Source of the DNA: PALSA-612 sp963755155
GTDB taxonomy: Bacteria; Actinomycetota; Thermoleophilia; Gaiellales; Gaiellaceae
Length of the DNA: 64,000 nt
Reading direction: 5' to 3'
Assembly: GCA_963755155.1 (NCBI GenBank)
Contig: CAVWIV010000003.1
Coordinates: 372,001-436,000, forward strand
Positions 34,291 through 42,055 of the stretch are shown piece by piece. The notes under the pieces are model-generated. The model did not search any database, had not been told where the DNA came from, and saw only the letters and a list, made by a program, of their open reading frames with translations. Positions within the stretch are counted from its first letter, which is position 1, and each line of letters opens with the position of its first letter. A program made the translations under genes and the position numbers.

Positions 34291-35046
34291 GTGCGGACGG
34301 ACTCTGAGGCCGTCGCGGATTGGCTCGACGACACGTTCGGCGAGTACGGGACGGACGACGAGACGGCCCCGTACTACTCGATCGCCTTCGGAACGAACGA
34401 GAACGGCAACGTCGGCAAGGCGTTTCACATCCTCTACGAGGAGAGCCGCATTCTCGTCCGCACGCTCGATCTGCGTGCGATCGGCGATGTGCTCATCGGG
34501 CAGTTCGAGCACGTCGCGGCGGCCGAGCGAGACGACGCGGTTTTCCTCGACTCTGCGGCCGTACGCCTGGGCGATGTCGTTGCCATCGTGCCGCCGATCA
34601 TTCCGCCCTATCTCGCGAACCTCTCGCGCCGTGCGATCGACCGCACGGGCCTGAAGCTGCCCGGGACGACGTACGTCGCGCTCGAGCCAGGCAGCGGCCG
34701 GCTCATTCCGACCACGCCCACGCTCGATCTAGCAGCCGACGCGGCCGAGCAGCTCGCGGCGCTCGCGCCGGCCGGGCGGCCGGAGGAGCTCGCCCGGGTC
34801 GAGGAGCCACTCCAGGCCGATCTCGTCTGCTTCATCGGGCTCGGCGAAGAGCGTGTCGTCCCGTATCCCACTGGTCGCGCAGCCCAGATCCTGGCCACGA
34901 GGATCCTCAACATCGATCGGGTCGGCGGTGTCGGGCTCGAGACGGTCGCAGCCCTCGTGCGCCAGGCCCCGAGCTACGAGATGCGGTCGGCGAAGGTGGA
35001 GGAGACCCTCGACATCCTCGTCGAGGTTCTCGGCAGCGCAGCGTAG
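34291..35046 (+). CDS. HPr-kinase-like protein with lost P-loop
   Basis: The protein resembles HprK-related kinases found next to PqqD proteins: an N-terminal FGVRTDSEAVADWL domain, then the P-loop-domain layout with AAVRLGDVVAIVP at the first strand, a later TTYVALEPGSGRLIP (where kinases have LSDD-x-x-LLD), and an end APSYEMRSAKVEETLDILVEVL. The Walker A GxxxxGKS/T is missing; its position reads PPIIPPYLANLSRR. Reading is open from the PqqD stop at 34222, and YEVAGVQ before the GTG 34291 looks coding, so the true start may be upstream and hidden by an error. No catalysis is expected; a binding role is likely. Confidence 0.6.
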   Translation: MRTDSEAVADWLDDTFGEYGTDDETAPYYSIAFGTNENGNVGKAFHILYEESRILVRTLDLRAIGDVLIGQFEHVAAAERDDAVFLDSAAVRLGDVVAIVPPIIPPYLANLSRRAIDRTGLKLPGTTYVALEPGSGRLIPTTPTLDLAADAAEQLAALAPAGRPEELARVEEPLQADLVCFIGLGEERVVPYPTGRAAQILATRILNIDRVGGVGLETVAALVRQAPSYEMRSAKVEETLDILVEVLGSAA

Positions 35047-35120
35047 GGAACCTACGTAGCGAGCGACGCGATCTCACGCGTTTGCGGTATCGACATACGC
35101 GAACGCGCGTGCGCTAATAC
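35042..35120 (+). promoter_or_regulatory. Cassette promoter/operator 1
   Basis: Inverted repeat CGTAGG-GAA-CCTACG (35042-35056) overlaps the stop of the preceding gene. Further on, GCGGTATCGACA ends with the -35-like TCGACA (35090-35095), and TAATAC (35115-35120) lies exactly 19 nt later. GGAGG at 35139-35143 precedes the ATG at 35152. The same elements and spacing recur at three later places. Confidence 0.7.
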
Positions 35121-35151
35121 GGCATTACTCCAAACGACGGAGGTCTCGCGT

Positions 35152-35610
35152 ATGGCGAGTGTTGACGAACGAGTTTCGAGACGGCGTCTGCTGAAGCGGG
35201 CCGGCGTCGGCGTAGCAGCGGTGGGGGCCGGGTCGATGCTCACCGCATCGTCCGCGGCAGCTCAGGACGGGGACATCCATTGCGTCGGAGTCGGCAGCTG
35301 TGCCCCTTGCTCCGGGAGTACCTTCTGTGGCGGCGACTGCACCTGTCTCATCACGTCGCACGGGTGCTGCTTCTGCCACCAGGGCTCACCCTGTGCATCC
35401 TTGCCGGCGTGTCACACCGAGTCCGACTGCCCGCCGGGTTGGGCGTGTTCGTTCTCGTGCTGTGCCGGCGGCCCGTTCTGCCATCCGCCCTGTCATGGAG
35501 GCCACCCCACGGCTCTCGGTGCCGGCCCAACTTCCACCGGCGGCGTAGGCGCTGCCGCACCCGAGCCGCAAGCCCCGGGCGGAGGCCACGGAGGTCACGG
35601 TCATGCGTAG
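35152..35610 (+). CDS. Tat-exported Cys-rich protein, cassette gene 1
   Basis: 152 aa. The Tat signal is ERVSRRRLLKRAGVG with a hydrophobic stretch ending in ASSAAAQ. The mature part has 17 Cys, including HGCCFC, SDCPPGWAC, SCC and CHPPC, and a Gly/His-rich tail ending GGHGGHGHA. The CPPGWAC block with flanking Cys resembles small disulfide-knot (EGF/granulin-like) motifs, but no named family is recognised. It is the first of five paralogues, and its last 8 nt overlap gene 2. The Tat route suggests that it folds, or binds metal, before export. Confidence 0.85.
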   Translation: MASVDERVSRRRLLKRAGVGVAAVGAGSMLTASSAAAQDGDIHCVGVGSCAPCSGSTFCGGDCTCLITSHGCCFCHQGSPCASLPACHTESDCPPGWACSFSCCAGGPFCHPPCHGGHPTALGAGPTSTGGVGAAAPEPQAPGGGHGGHGHA

Positions 35611-36088
35611 CTCTGGCGACATCTCGAGAAGGAAGCTGCTCAAGCGCGCCGGCGTCGGTGCAGCGGTGGTCGGTGCGGGAGCGATGGTCACGGCGTCGAC
35701 CGCGAGCGCACAAGGGTCGACGGCGTGCATCCACGCAGGTGGTTGTGGCTGCAGCGGTGGCTGCATCCCGGTCGGTGGTGGCAGCGGTTGCTGCTACTGC
35801 TTCATAGACAGCGAGGGGTGTTGCTTCGCCGCAGAGGACGTCTTCTGCGCCGGCCTCCACCCCTGCTCGAGCGAGCACCAGTGCCCACCGGGCTGGGGCT
35901 GCATCACCAACACCGGTTGCGGTGCCGGCGTCTGTGCCCCTCCATGTGGCACGGACAGCGACCACAACGTCTGCGGTGGCGTTGCGTCACCGTTTGCGGG
36001 CGGGGCCACTGCAGCCGGACGTGGCGGTGGTGGTGGCGATCACCACGAAGAGACACCGGCCGAAGCGCCTGGCCACGGCCACGGCTAG
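35603..36088 (+). CDS. Tat-exported Cys-rich protein, cassette gene 2
   Basis: 161 aa, starting with ATG in the end of gene 1, so it shares promoter 1 and is translationally coupled. Signal: ISRRKLLKRAGVGAAVVGAG. Mature part: 17 Cys (GGCGCSGGC, SGCCYC, EGCCFA, HQCPPGWGC, GVCAPPC), Gly-rich linker, then DHHEETPAEAPGHGHG. It differs most from the others in the first half. A terminator follows 24 nt after the stop. Confidence 0.85.
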   Translation: MRSSGDISRRKLLKRAGVGAAVVGAGAMVTASTASAQGSTACIHAGGCGCSGGCIPVGGGSGCCYCFIDSEGCCFAAEDVFCAGLHPCSSEHQCPPGWGCITNTGCGAGVCAPPCGTDSDHNVCGGVASPFAGGATAAGRGGGGGDHHEETPAEAPGHGHG

Positions 36089-36111
36089 CTCAAACGAACA
36101 CGCTTCAACTC

Positions 36112-36137
36112 GAGAGGGCCTCTCCGGAGGCCCTCTC
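36112..36137 (+). terminator. Cassette terminator after gene 2
   Basis: Hairpin with 11-nt arms GAGAGGGCCTC and GAGGCCCTCTC around TCCG, followed by TGTTTGT. The arms are identical in all four copies. Confidence 0.82.
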
Positions 36138-36148
36138 TGTTTGTGCGA

Positions 36149-36228
36149 CGTAGGAAACGTACGGTGCCGCGAGCGCCGATCTCGCCCGTCTGCGGTATCG
36201 ACAAGGACCTGTCTACATGCGCTAATAC
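36149..36228 (+). promoter_or_regulatory. Cassette promoter/operator 2
   Basis: CGTAGGAAACGTACG (36149-36163), then TCGACA (36198-36203) and TAATAC (36223-36228) separated by 19 nt. GGAGG at 36244-36248 precedes ATG 36258. The upstream motif is an imperfect version of the palindrome before gene 1. Confidence 0.7.
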
Positions 36229-36257
36229 GGGACAACCAACAACGGAGGTCGCAGCGC

Positions 36258-36713
36258 ATGGCAGCAACGGACGAAAGAGTTTCGAGACGGCGCCTACTAA
36301 AGCGGGCCGGCGTCGGCGCAGCAGTATTGGGTGCCGGGTCGATCGTCTCGGCAGGTACGGCTTCCGCAGCCGTGTCGCCGACGTGCTACGGCGCAGGAGG
36401 CTGCACGAGTGGGTGTGTAACAGCCCCCACTTGCGACGACGGCTGCTTCTGCTGGGCAACCCCGGAAGGCTGTTGTCAGTGCACTTCAGACTTCGGCTGC
36501 GACGCTCACTTCAGCTGCACGAGCTCGAGCCAGTGCCCGCCTGGCTGGGCTTGCGTGGGCGGCTGTTGTGGCGGCCAGTGCGCACCACCCTGCTCGCATC
36601 ATCACGTCGGGCCGACGCTTACTGGGCCGACGAACTCCGGCGGCGGTGGCGGTGGCGGCTCACCGCACGAGGAGCCGGCCGAGACCCCGGGCCACGGGCA
36701 CGGGCACGGCTAG
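36258..36713 (+). CDS. Tat-exported Cys-rich protein, cassette gene 3
   Basis: 151 aa. Signal ERVSRRRLLKRAGVGAAVLG ending in GTASAA. The mature part has 17 Cys (GGCTSGC, DGCFC, EGCCQC, SQCPPGWAC, GGCCGGQCAPPC) and a tail of Gly repeats with SPHEEPAETPGHGHGHG. The tail is almost identical to gene 4, while the Cys core differs, which suggests either selection for core diversity or gene conversion of the ends. Confidence 0.85.
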   Translation: MAATDERVSRRRLLKRAGVGAAVLGAGSIVSAGTASAAVSPTCYGAGGCTSGCVTAPTCDDGCFCWATPEGCCQCTSDFGCDAHFSCTSSSQCPPGWACVGGCCGGQCAPPCSHHHVGPTLTGPTNSGGGGGGGSPHEEPAETPGHGHGHG

Positions 36714-36735
36714 CTCGAACGAACTGCTTCACTTC

Positions 36736-36761
36736 GAGAGGGCCTCTTCGGAGGCCCTCTC
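36736..36761 (+). terminator. Cassette terminator after gene 3
   Basis: Same 11-nt arms as the terminator at 36112, loop TTCG, followed by TGTCTGT. Confidence 0.82.
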
Positions 36762-36772
36762 TGTCTGTGCGA

Positions 36773-36852
36773 CGTAGGAAACGTACGCTGGCGCGAGTGC
36801 CGATCTCGCCCGTCTGCGGTATCGACATCGTCCGCTGCGCATGGACTAATAC
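36773..36852 (+). promoter_or_regulatory. Cassette promoter/operator 3
   Basis: CGTAGGAAACGTACG (36773-36787), TCGACA (36822-36827), 19-nt spacer, TAATAC (36847-36852). The block from the operator to the gene start is nearly identical to copy 4. The ribosome binding region is GGGGG rather than GGAGG. Confidence 0.7.
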
Positions 36853-36882
36853 GCGAACACCTACAGACGGGGGTTTTTGCAC

Positions 36883-37344
36883 ATGGCGATAGCGGACGAA
36901 CGAGTTTCCAGACGGCGCCTGCTGAAGCGCGCCGGCGTCGGTGCGGCGGTGCTGGGGGCGGGATCGATGGTCACGGCCGGAACCGCGAGCGCGGTCGGCG
37001 CCTGCCATGACTGCGCATGCGTACCTTGCGGAGGTCCGACATGCCAGACGGGCCACCACAACCTCGGCTTTTGCGTGCCAACGACCGAAGGCTGCTGTTT
37101 CTGCCACGAGGCCTCGTTCTGCAACTGCCTGTCGGCTTGCGGCACGAGTGGCGACTGCCCGCCAGGATGGGCATGCTCATTGACATGCTGCCCCGGCGGC
37201 GCGGTCTGCGTCCCTCCAATCGGGACGACGGCGCCTTGCGGCGTTGGCGCCGAAGGCGGCCCGATGTCCGGCGGCGGTGGCGGTGGCGGCTCACCGCACG
37301 AGGAGCCGGCCGAGACCCCGGGCCACGGCCACGGGCACGGCTAG
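36883..37344 (+). CDS. Tat-exported Cys-rich protein, cassette gene 4
   Basis: 153 aa, ATG 36883 (an in-frame TTG lies two codons earlier). Signal ERVSRRRLLKRAGVGAAVLG, ending in GTASAV. Mature part: 18 Cys in the order CHDCACVPC, PTC, GFC, EGCCFC, FCNC, SAC, GDCPPGWAC, TCC, VCVPP, APC; Gly-rich linker; PHEEPAETPGHGHGHG end. A GHHN pair in the first loop is shared as GHH with gene 5. Genes 4 and 5 are the most recent duplicates, including their upstream DNA. Confidence 0.86.
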   Translation: MAIADERVSRRRLLKRAGVGAAVLGAGSMVTAGTASAVGACHDCACVPCGGPTCQTGHHNLGFCVPTTEGCCFCHEASFCNCLSACGTSGDCPPGWACSLTCCPGGAVCVPPIGTTAPCGVGAEGGPMSGGGGGGGSPHEEPAETPGHGHGHG

Positions 37345-37368
37345 CTCGAACGAACCCGCATGCACCTC

Positions 37369-37394
37369 GAGAGGGCCTCTCCGGAGGCCCTCTC
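37369..37394 (+). terminator. Cassette terminator after gene 4
   Basis: Arms GAGAGGGCCTC / GAGGCCCTCTC, loop TCCG, followed by CGTTTGT. Confidence 0.82.
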
Positions 37395-37405
37395 CGTTTG
37401 TGCGA

Positions 37406-37486
37406 CGTAGGAAACGTACGCTGCCGCGGTGCTCGGATCTCGCCCGTCTGCGGTATCGACATCGTCCGCTGCGCATGGACGAATAC
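37406..37486 (+). promoter_or_regulatory. Cassette promoter/operator 4
   Basis: CGTAGGAAACGTACG (37406-37420), TCGACA (37456-37461), 19-nt spacer, and GAATAC (37481-37486) in place of TAATAC. The -10 substitution may weaken this copy. Confidence 0.65.
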
Positions 37487-37515
37487 GCGAACACCTACAG
37501 ACGGGGTTTTTGCCC

Positions 37516-37981
37516 ATGACGATTGCTGACGAACGAGTTTCCAGACGACGCCTGCTGAAGCGGGCCGGCGTCGGTGCGGCGGTGCTGGGGGCGGGGTCGA
37601 TGGTCACGGCGGGCACCGCGAGCGCTGTGGGGTTCTGCCATGACTGCGGGTGCGGTGTTTGCAGCGGTCAGGTGCCCTGTGGCCCCGGCCATCACGGCGG
37701 GGGCTGGTGCATCCCGACGACGGAAGGTTGCTGCTTCTGCCACCAGGGCTCGAACTGCAACTGCCTTGACGGCGTGCGAAACGAGCGCAGAGTGCCCACC
37801 CGGGTGGGCATGTGCGTTGTCGTGCTGCGCTGGCTTGCTCTGTCTCCCGCCGGTCGGCACCGATGCTCCTTGCGAGGGGCGTCGCAGGCGGCCCGATGTC
37901 CCACGGAGGCGCAGGCGTGGCGGCGGGCACCACGAGGAAGCCCCGGCCGAAGAGCCTGGCCACGGTCACGGCCACCAGTAG
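37516..37981 (+). CDS. Tat-exported Cys-rich protein, cassette gene 5 (frame breaks)
   Basis: Signal ERVSRRRLLKRAGVGAAVLG as in the paralogues. Core: FCHDCGCGVC, EGCCFCHQGSNCNCL; then one extra G near 37767 breaks the frame, and the next frame continues TACETSAECPPGWACALSCC and LCLPPVGTDAPC. Further single-base additions at 37875-37930 are needed to read GVAGGPMSHGG before the end HEEAPAEEPGHGHGHQ. Repaired, it has 18 Cys. Because the ends and the aligned core are well conserved I consider it functional, with assembly errors; true decay cannot be ruled out. Confidence 0.75.
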
Positions 37982-38006
37982 CTCGAACGACACAACGCGT
38001 TAACTC

Positions 38007-38032
38007 GAGAGGGCCTCTTCGGAGGCCCTCTC
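38007..38032. terminator. Cassette terminator after gene 5, shared with the convergent gene
   Basis: Arms GAGAGGGCCTC / GAGGCCCTCTC, loop TTCG. It lies between gene 5 and the convergent universal-stress gene ending at 38038, so it may serve both. Confidence 0.78.
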
Positions 38033-38037
38033 TGTCG

Positions 38038-38679
38038 TTACTGCGCCTCGAGGTCGACGACGACGTGGGTGATCGGCACGGCGAAGCGCTCGCGCGCGGT
38101 GTCGACGACGCCGCGCTCGAGCCAGTTCGAGCGGCCCTCCGGGTGCGTCGAGATGATGACCTCGTCGGCGCCGAACGTCCGTAGCGCGTCGGCGATGGAC
38201 TGGACGGGGTCGGCGTCGCCGACCTCTCCGCGCGCGTCGATGCCGTCCGCCGCGAGCCGCGAGAGACTGTTCGCCAGCCGAGCTCCGGCCGCGGCGCGCG
38301 CGCCGTCCTCGTCTGAGACCCAGTGCCGGAGCTTCGTGTTGAGAGCGGGCGTGACGACGAGCACGTGCGCGTTGTAGCCGGAAGCGGCGCTCTCGATCGC
38401 CTCGCGCAACTCCGCTCCCGCCACGGTCTCGTTCGCGATGACGAGGATCCGGCGATCGCCCTCGACGATCGCATGCGTCGACGCCTGCTGTTCCGACGAG
38501 CTCTCGAGCGGCTTGAGGTACCACCACAGCCCTGCGACGACCGCGCCGACGGACACGACGAGCCCGGCCACCCAGCCGCCGAGCACCGCCGCGACCGCGA
38601 TCGCGGCGAACGCCGCGATCGTCACGAACACGAGCCGGAATGCATCTGCCTCGGAGCGAAACGGGTTCCGGCGCGCCAT
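38038..38679 (-). CDS. Membrane-anchored universal-stress-protein-like protein
   Basis: The 213-aa protein has two N-terminal membrane helices (about residues 16-34 and 37-54), then a UspA-like alpha/beta domain: RRILVIANETVAGAELREAI and the final ADEVIISTHPEGRSNWLERGVVDTARERFAVPITHVVVD. The nucleotide-binding GxxG-9x-G-S/T motif of ATP-binding Usp proteins is not clear. It is a paralogue of the gene at 39291. It is the last gene of the oxidase transcript, starting 3 nt after ctaE. Confidence 0.8.
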   Translation of the reverse strand: MARRNPFRSEADAFRLVFVTIAAFAAIAVAAVLGGWVAGLVVSVGAVVAGLWWYLKPLESSSEQQASTHAIVEGDRRILVIANETVAGAELREAIESAASGYNAHVLVVTPALNTKLRHWVSDEDGARAAAGARLANSLSRLAADGIDARGEVGDADPVQSIADALRTFGADEVIISTHPEGRSNWLERGVVDTARERFAVPITHVVVDLEAQ

Positions 38680-38682
38680 CGC

Positions 38683-39291
38683 CTAGAGGATGTAGATCGT
38701 CGCGTACACCACGATCCACATGACGTCGACGAAGTGCCAGTAGATGCCGGGCAGCTCCACGCCGTGGTGGTGCTCCGGGGTGTAGTGGCCGCGGAAGGCC
38801 CTGATCGTCGCGAAGAGGAGCAGGGTCAGGCCCACGAACACGTGGGCGCCGTGGAGCCCGGTCAGCGAATAGAAGATCGTCGCGAACGCGTCGTCGCCGG
38901 GCGCGAAGCCCACGCGCGCGTACTCCGCGATCTGCGTCAGCAGGAACGTGAGCCCCATGAAGAACGTCAGCACGAGGCCTGCCTGGAGACCCGCCCGGTT
39001 GCCGCGCTTGATCGACTGGAGCGCCCAGTGCATCGTGAAGCTCGACGTGACGAGGATGAGGGTGTTCACGCCGGCCACGAAGACGGGCAGGTGGCTGCCC
39101 TCCGGCGGCCACGGATAGCCGTTGACGACCCGGACGAAGAAGTACGCGGTGAAGAACGAGCCGAAGAGCATGATCTCCGAGCCGATGAAGAGCAGCATCC
39201 CGAGCACGCGCGGGTCCACCCGCGACGAGACATGCGCGGCCGGCGGGTGCTCACCGTGCTCGTGCGCGTGATCGACCGCGTGAGCTTCCAT
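38683..39291 (-). CDS. ctaE: Cytochrome c oxidase subunit III
   Basis: A 202-aa subunit with five membrane segments. Signatures are GMLLFIGSEIMLFGSFFTAYFF, HWALQSIKRGNRAG, the conserved TGLHGAHVFVGL near residue 140, and YWHFVDVMWIVVYATIYIL at the end. Subunit III supports the proton-pumping core encoded upstream. The start overlaps the end of the two-domain Usp-like gene by one base. Length is typical of the short, five-helix type. Confidence 0.93.
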   Translation of the reverse strand: MEAHAVDHAHEHGEHPPAAHVSSRVDPRVLGMLLFIGSEIMLFGSFFTAYFFVRVVNGYPWPPEGSHLPVFVAGVNTLILVTSSFTMHWALQSIKRGNRAGLQAGLVLTFFMGLTFLLTQIAEYARVGFAPGDDAFATIFYSLTGLHGAHVFVGLTLLLFATIRAFRGHYTPEHHHGVELPGIYWHFVDVMWIVVYATIYIL

Positions 39292-40124
39292 CAGGCGAGC
39301 GCCCCGGCCTCAGCGGGCTCCGACTCGACGTGCGTGACCGGCAGCTTCGTGTCCTTGCGCAGACGCTCGACGAGATCGGCGCGCAACCACCCCGATTTCG
39401 TTCCCGGGAACGTCGAGACGATGAGCTCGTCGGTGCGCTCGTCGTAGATCGCCTGCGTGGCGGCGGTGTACGGGTCGGGATGACCGAGCTGGCCGTGCGC
39501 GTCGATCCCCTCCGAGCGCAGGATCCCCACCGCCTGTCTCAGCCGGCGCTCGGCGTGCGGATCCCCCGACGCCCCGAGATCTGACTCCGGCGAGACGATG
39601 AGGAAGCTCGCGGGGGAACGGCGCGAGCGCTCGCGAATGGCATCGAGCAGCGGCGCATCAACGACTGTCTGGTTCGCGATCACGAGCACGTTGTCCTCAC
39701 CGCCCTCCTCGTGGAGATCGACGACGACGTGCTCGACGGGGACGTCGACCGCCGCCCGGATGCGCTCGACGACGTCGCGCCGGAGCCAGCTCGAGCGCGC
39801 CTGCGGGTGCGTGGAGACGACGACGGCGTCGGGTGGCGGCACGAGCTGCGAGAACGCATCGCGCACGACGTCCACGGGATCGGCGTCGACGACGAAGCCG
39901 TCGGCGGCGATGCCGTGCGTCCGCAGCAGGTCGAGCGTCTTGTCGAGCCTGCGGCGCGCCGACGCCCGGCGCGTGTCCTCGTAGACGACTAGGCCTTCTC
40001 TCGGCGATGAGATCGGACAGGCGACGGTGATGCGGACCGAGCCCGCGGCGGCGCGCTGCTCGAGCGCCTCGATGAGGCTCTTGCCGGCGATCGTCTCGTT
40101 TGCGACCACGAGCACGTGCGTCAC
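39291..40124 (-). CDS. Two-domain universal-stress-like protein
   Basis: 277 aa with two Usp-like halves. The first begins THVLVVANETIAGKSLIEALEQRA and has PDAVVVSTHPQARSSWLRRDVVERIRAAVDVPVEHVVVD. The second begins DNVLVIANQTVVDAPLLDAI and ends DELIVSTFPGTKSGWLRADLVERLRKDTKLPVTHVE. There is no membrane helix. The start overlaps the ctaD stop by 4 nt (GTGA), so it is co-translated with the oxidase. Function unknown; redox or energy-state sensing is only a guess. Confidence 0.82.
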   Translation of the reverse strand: MTHVLVVANETIAGKSLIEALEQRAAAGSVRITVACPISSPREGLVVYEDTRRASARRRLDKTLDLLRTHGIAADGFVVDADPVDVVRDAFSQLVPPPDAVVVSTHPQARSSWLRRDVVERIRAAVDVPVEHVVVDLHEEGGEDNVLVIANQTVVDAPLLDAIRERSRRSPASFLIVSPESDLGASGDPHAERRLRQAVGILRSEGIDAHGQLGHPDPYTAATQAIYDERTDELIVSTFPGTKSGWLRADLVERLRKDTKLPVTHVESEPAEAGALA

Positions 40125-42055
40125 CGGCGCACCTCTTCCTCGTCGGACACGGCGTCCGCCGCCGCCGCCTCCTCCTCGTGCTTCGCTTCACCGTTCCCCG
40201 TGAAGACGGCATGGCGCGCGCCGGGCACGCCGTACTCGTAGGGGCCGCCCACGACCTGCGGGATCTCGTCGAAGTTGAAGAGCGGCGGCGGAGACGACAC
40301 CTGCCACTCGATCGAGTGCGCTCGCCAGGGGTTCGAGCCGGCGACCGGGCCGCGCGCCCAGCTCCTGATCATGTTGTAGAGGAAGAAGAGCGTCGACGCG
40401 CCGAGCACGAACGCCGAGATCGAGATGAAGAGGTTCCAGCCTTCGAAGCGCGGGATGTAGTCGGCCGTGCGGCGAGGCTGTCCCTGGAGGCCGGTCCAGT
40501 GCATGGGGAAGAACGTCGCGTTGAACGCGATGAACGTCAGCCAGAAGTGCCACTTGCCGAGTACCTCCGAATACATGCGCCCAGTCATCTTCGGGAACCA
40601 GTAGTAGACCCCGGCGAAGATCGTGAACACCGAGCCTCCGTAGAGCACGTAGTGGATGTGGGCGACGATGTAGTACGTGTCCGACGCGTGGATGTCGATC
40701 GGCACCGTGCCGAGGTAGATGCCGGACAGGCCGCCGATCAGGAACATCGCCACGAAGCCGACGGCCCAGAGCATGGGCGTCGTGAAGTGGATGCGCCCCG
40801 CCCACATCGTGGCTAACCACGAGAACACCTTGATTCCCGTTGGCACGGCGATGAGCAGCGTCGTCACCATCATCGGGATGCGCAACCACGGCGCCATGCC
40901 GGCCACGAACATGTGGTGCGCCCACACGGAGAAGCCGAGGAAGAGGATGGCGACGAGCGATAACGCCATCAGCCGGTAGCCGAAGATCGGCTTGCGGGCG
41001 AACGTCGATATGACCTCGGAGACGATGCCGAACCCGGGTAAGAGCATGATGTAGACAGCCGGGTGCGAGTAGAACCAGAAGATGTGCTGGTACCCGAGCG
41101 CGTAGCCACCCCCTTCGGCCACGAAGAAGTTCGTGTGCATGACGCGGTCGAACATCACGAAGAACTGCGAGCCGGCGATGAAGGGCGTCGCCAGCACGAC
41201 GAGCATCGACGTCGTGAAGTTCGCCCAGACGAGCAGCGGCATGCGCCAGAACGTCATGCCCGGCGCGCGCATCGTGATGATGGTGACGAGGAAGTTGAGC
41301 GCCGTCATGATCGACGACGTCCCCGCCCACTGAACGGCCATGTTGAAGAACACGCTGCCCAGCGGCTGGTCGGTGCAGAGCGGCGCGTAACACGTCCAAC
41401 CGCTCGCGAACGCGCCGCCGGGGACGAGGAAGCTCGCCAGCATCATCACGCCGGCGATCGGCAACAGCCAGAACGACAAGGCGTTCAGGCGCGGGAACGC
41501 CATGTCGGGGGCGCCGATCATCAGCGGGATCACGTAGTTGCCGAGGCCCGCGAAGACCGGGATGATGAACAGGAAGATCAGGAGCGACGCATGGACCGAG
41601 ACGAGGCCGTTGAAGGTCTGCCCGTCGACGATCTCCGAGCCCGACCGCGCGAGCTCGGCGCGGAAGATCATCGCCAGCAGGCCGCCGACGATGAAGAAGA
41701 TAAAGCTGGCCACGACGTACTGGACGCCGATGACCTTGTGGTCGGTGTTGACCCGGAAGTAGTCCTTCCAGCTCCTCGCGCCGTGGCCGGAGTGGTCCTC
41801 CGGCTGAGTCGGCCGCCCGATGGCGTAGCGGGTCCAGTAGTCGAAGGCGCCGATGCTCGTGAGGAAGCCCAGGGGGATCGTCACCAGCGAGATCGTCACG
41901 ACGACCTCGTTGAGCCAGATGGGGTCCCAGCCCTCGAGCCAGCGGACGAGCGCCATGATCCCGACGCCGATCCCGAAGAAGAGCGGGATCACCCAGAGAC
42001 AGCGGCCGAATCCCGGTCGCTTGAGCCAGCTGCTCACGATGCGCTCCGGGCCCAC
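40121..42055 (-). CDS. ctaD: Cytochrome c oxidase subunit I, A2-type
   Basis: The 644-aa catalytic subunit reduces O2 to water at the haem a3-CuB centre. Haem and copper ligands are visible: His155 in LVSVHASL, the CuB His331, His380-381 in VWAHHMF, and His466/His468 in IVAHIHYV. At 329-335 the sequence is YSHPAVY instead of GHPEVY; the Tyr-Ser pair in place of the Glu marks the A2 class. An extra N-terminal pair of helices (about 20-75) precedes the usual core. GTG 42055 overlaps ctaC by 22 nt. Confidence 0.95.
   Translation of the reverse strand: MGPERIVSSWLKRPGFGRCLWVIPLFFGIGVGIMALVRWLEGWDPIWLNEVVVTISLVTIPLGFLTSIGAFDYWTRYAIGRPTQPEDHSGHGARSWKDYFRVNTDHKVIGVQYVVASFIFFIVGGLLAMIFRAELARSGSEIVDGQTFNGLVSVHASLLIFLFIIPVFAGLGNYVIPLMIGAPDMAFPRLNALSFWLLPIAGVMMLASFLVPGGAFASGWTCYAPLCTDQPLGSVFFNMAVQWAGTSSIMTALNFLVTIITMRAPGMTFWRMPLLVWANFTTSMLVVLATPFIAGSQFFVMFDRVMHTNFFVAEGGGYALGYQHIFWFYSHPAVYIMLLPGFGIVSEVISTFARKPIFGYRLMALSLVAILFLGFSVWAHHMFVAGMAPWLRIPMMVTTLLIAVPTGIKVFSWLATMWAGRIHFTTPMLWAVGFVAMFLIGGLSGIYLGTVPIDIHASDTYYIVAHIHYVLYGGSVFTIFAGVYYWFPKMTGRMYSEVLGKWHFWLTFIAFNATFFPMHWTGLQGQPRRTADYIPRFEGWNLFISISAFVLGASTLFFLYNMIRSWARGPVAGSNPWRAHSIEWQVSSPPPLFNFDEIPQVVGGPYEYGVPGARHAVFTGNGEAKHEEEAAAADAVSDEEEVRR

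Noticed and set aside
35152..37981. Ordinary RiPP precursors with a leader cleaved by a known maturase
   Set aside because: The proteins have full Tat signals and about 110-residue mature parts, and no maturase (radical SAM, YcaO, LanM) is visible; only the PqqD-like protein supports a RiPP reading, so I keep it as one possibility.
35042..38032. CRISPR array or rRNA-like repeat
   Set aside because: The repeats are about 630 bp gene units with promoters and terminators, not short direct repeats with unique spacers.
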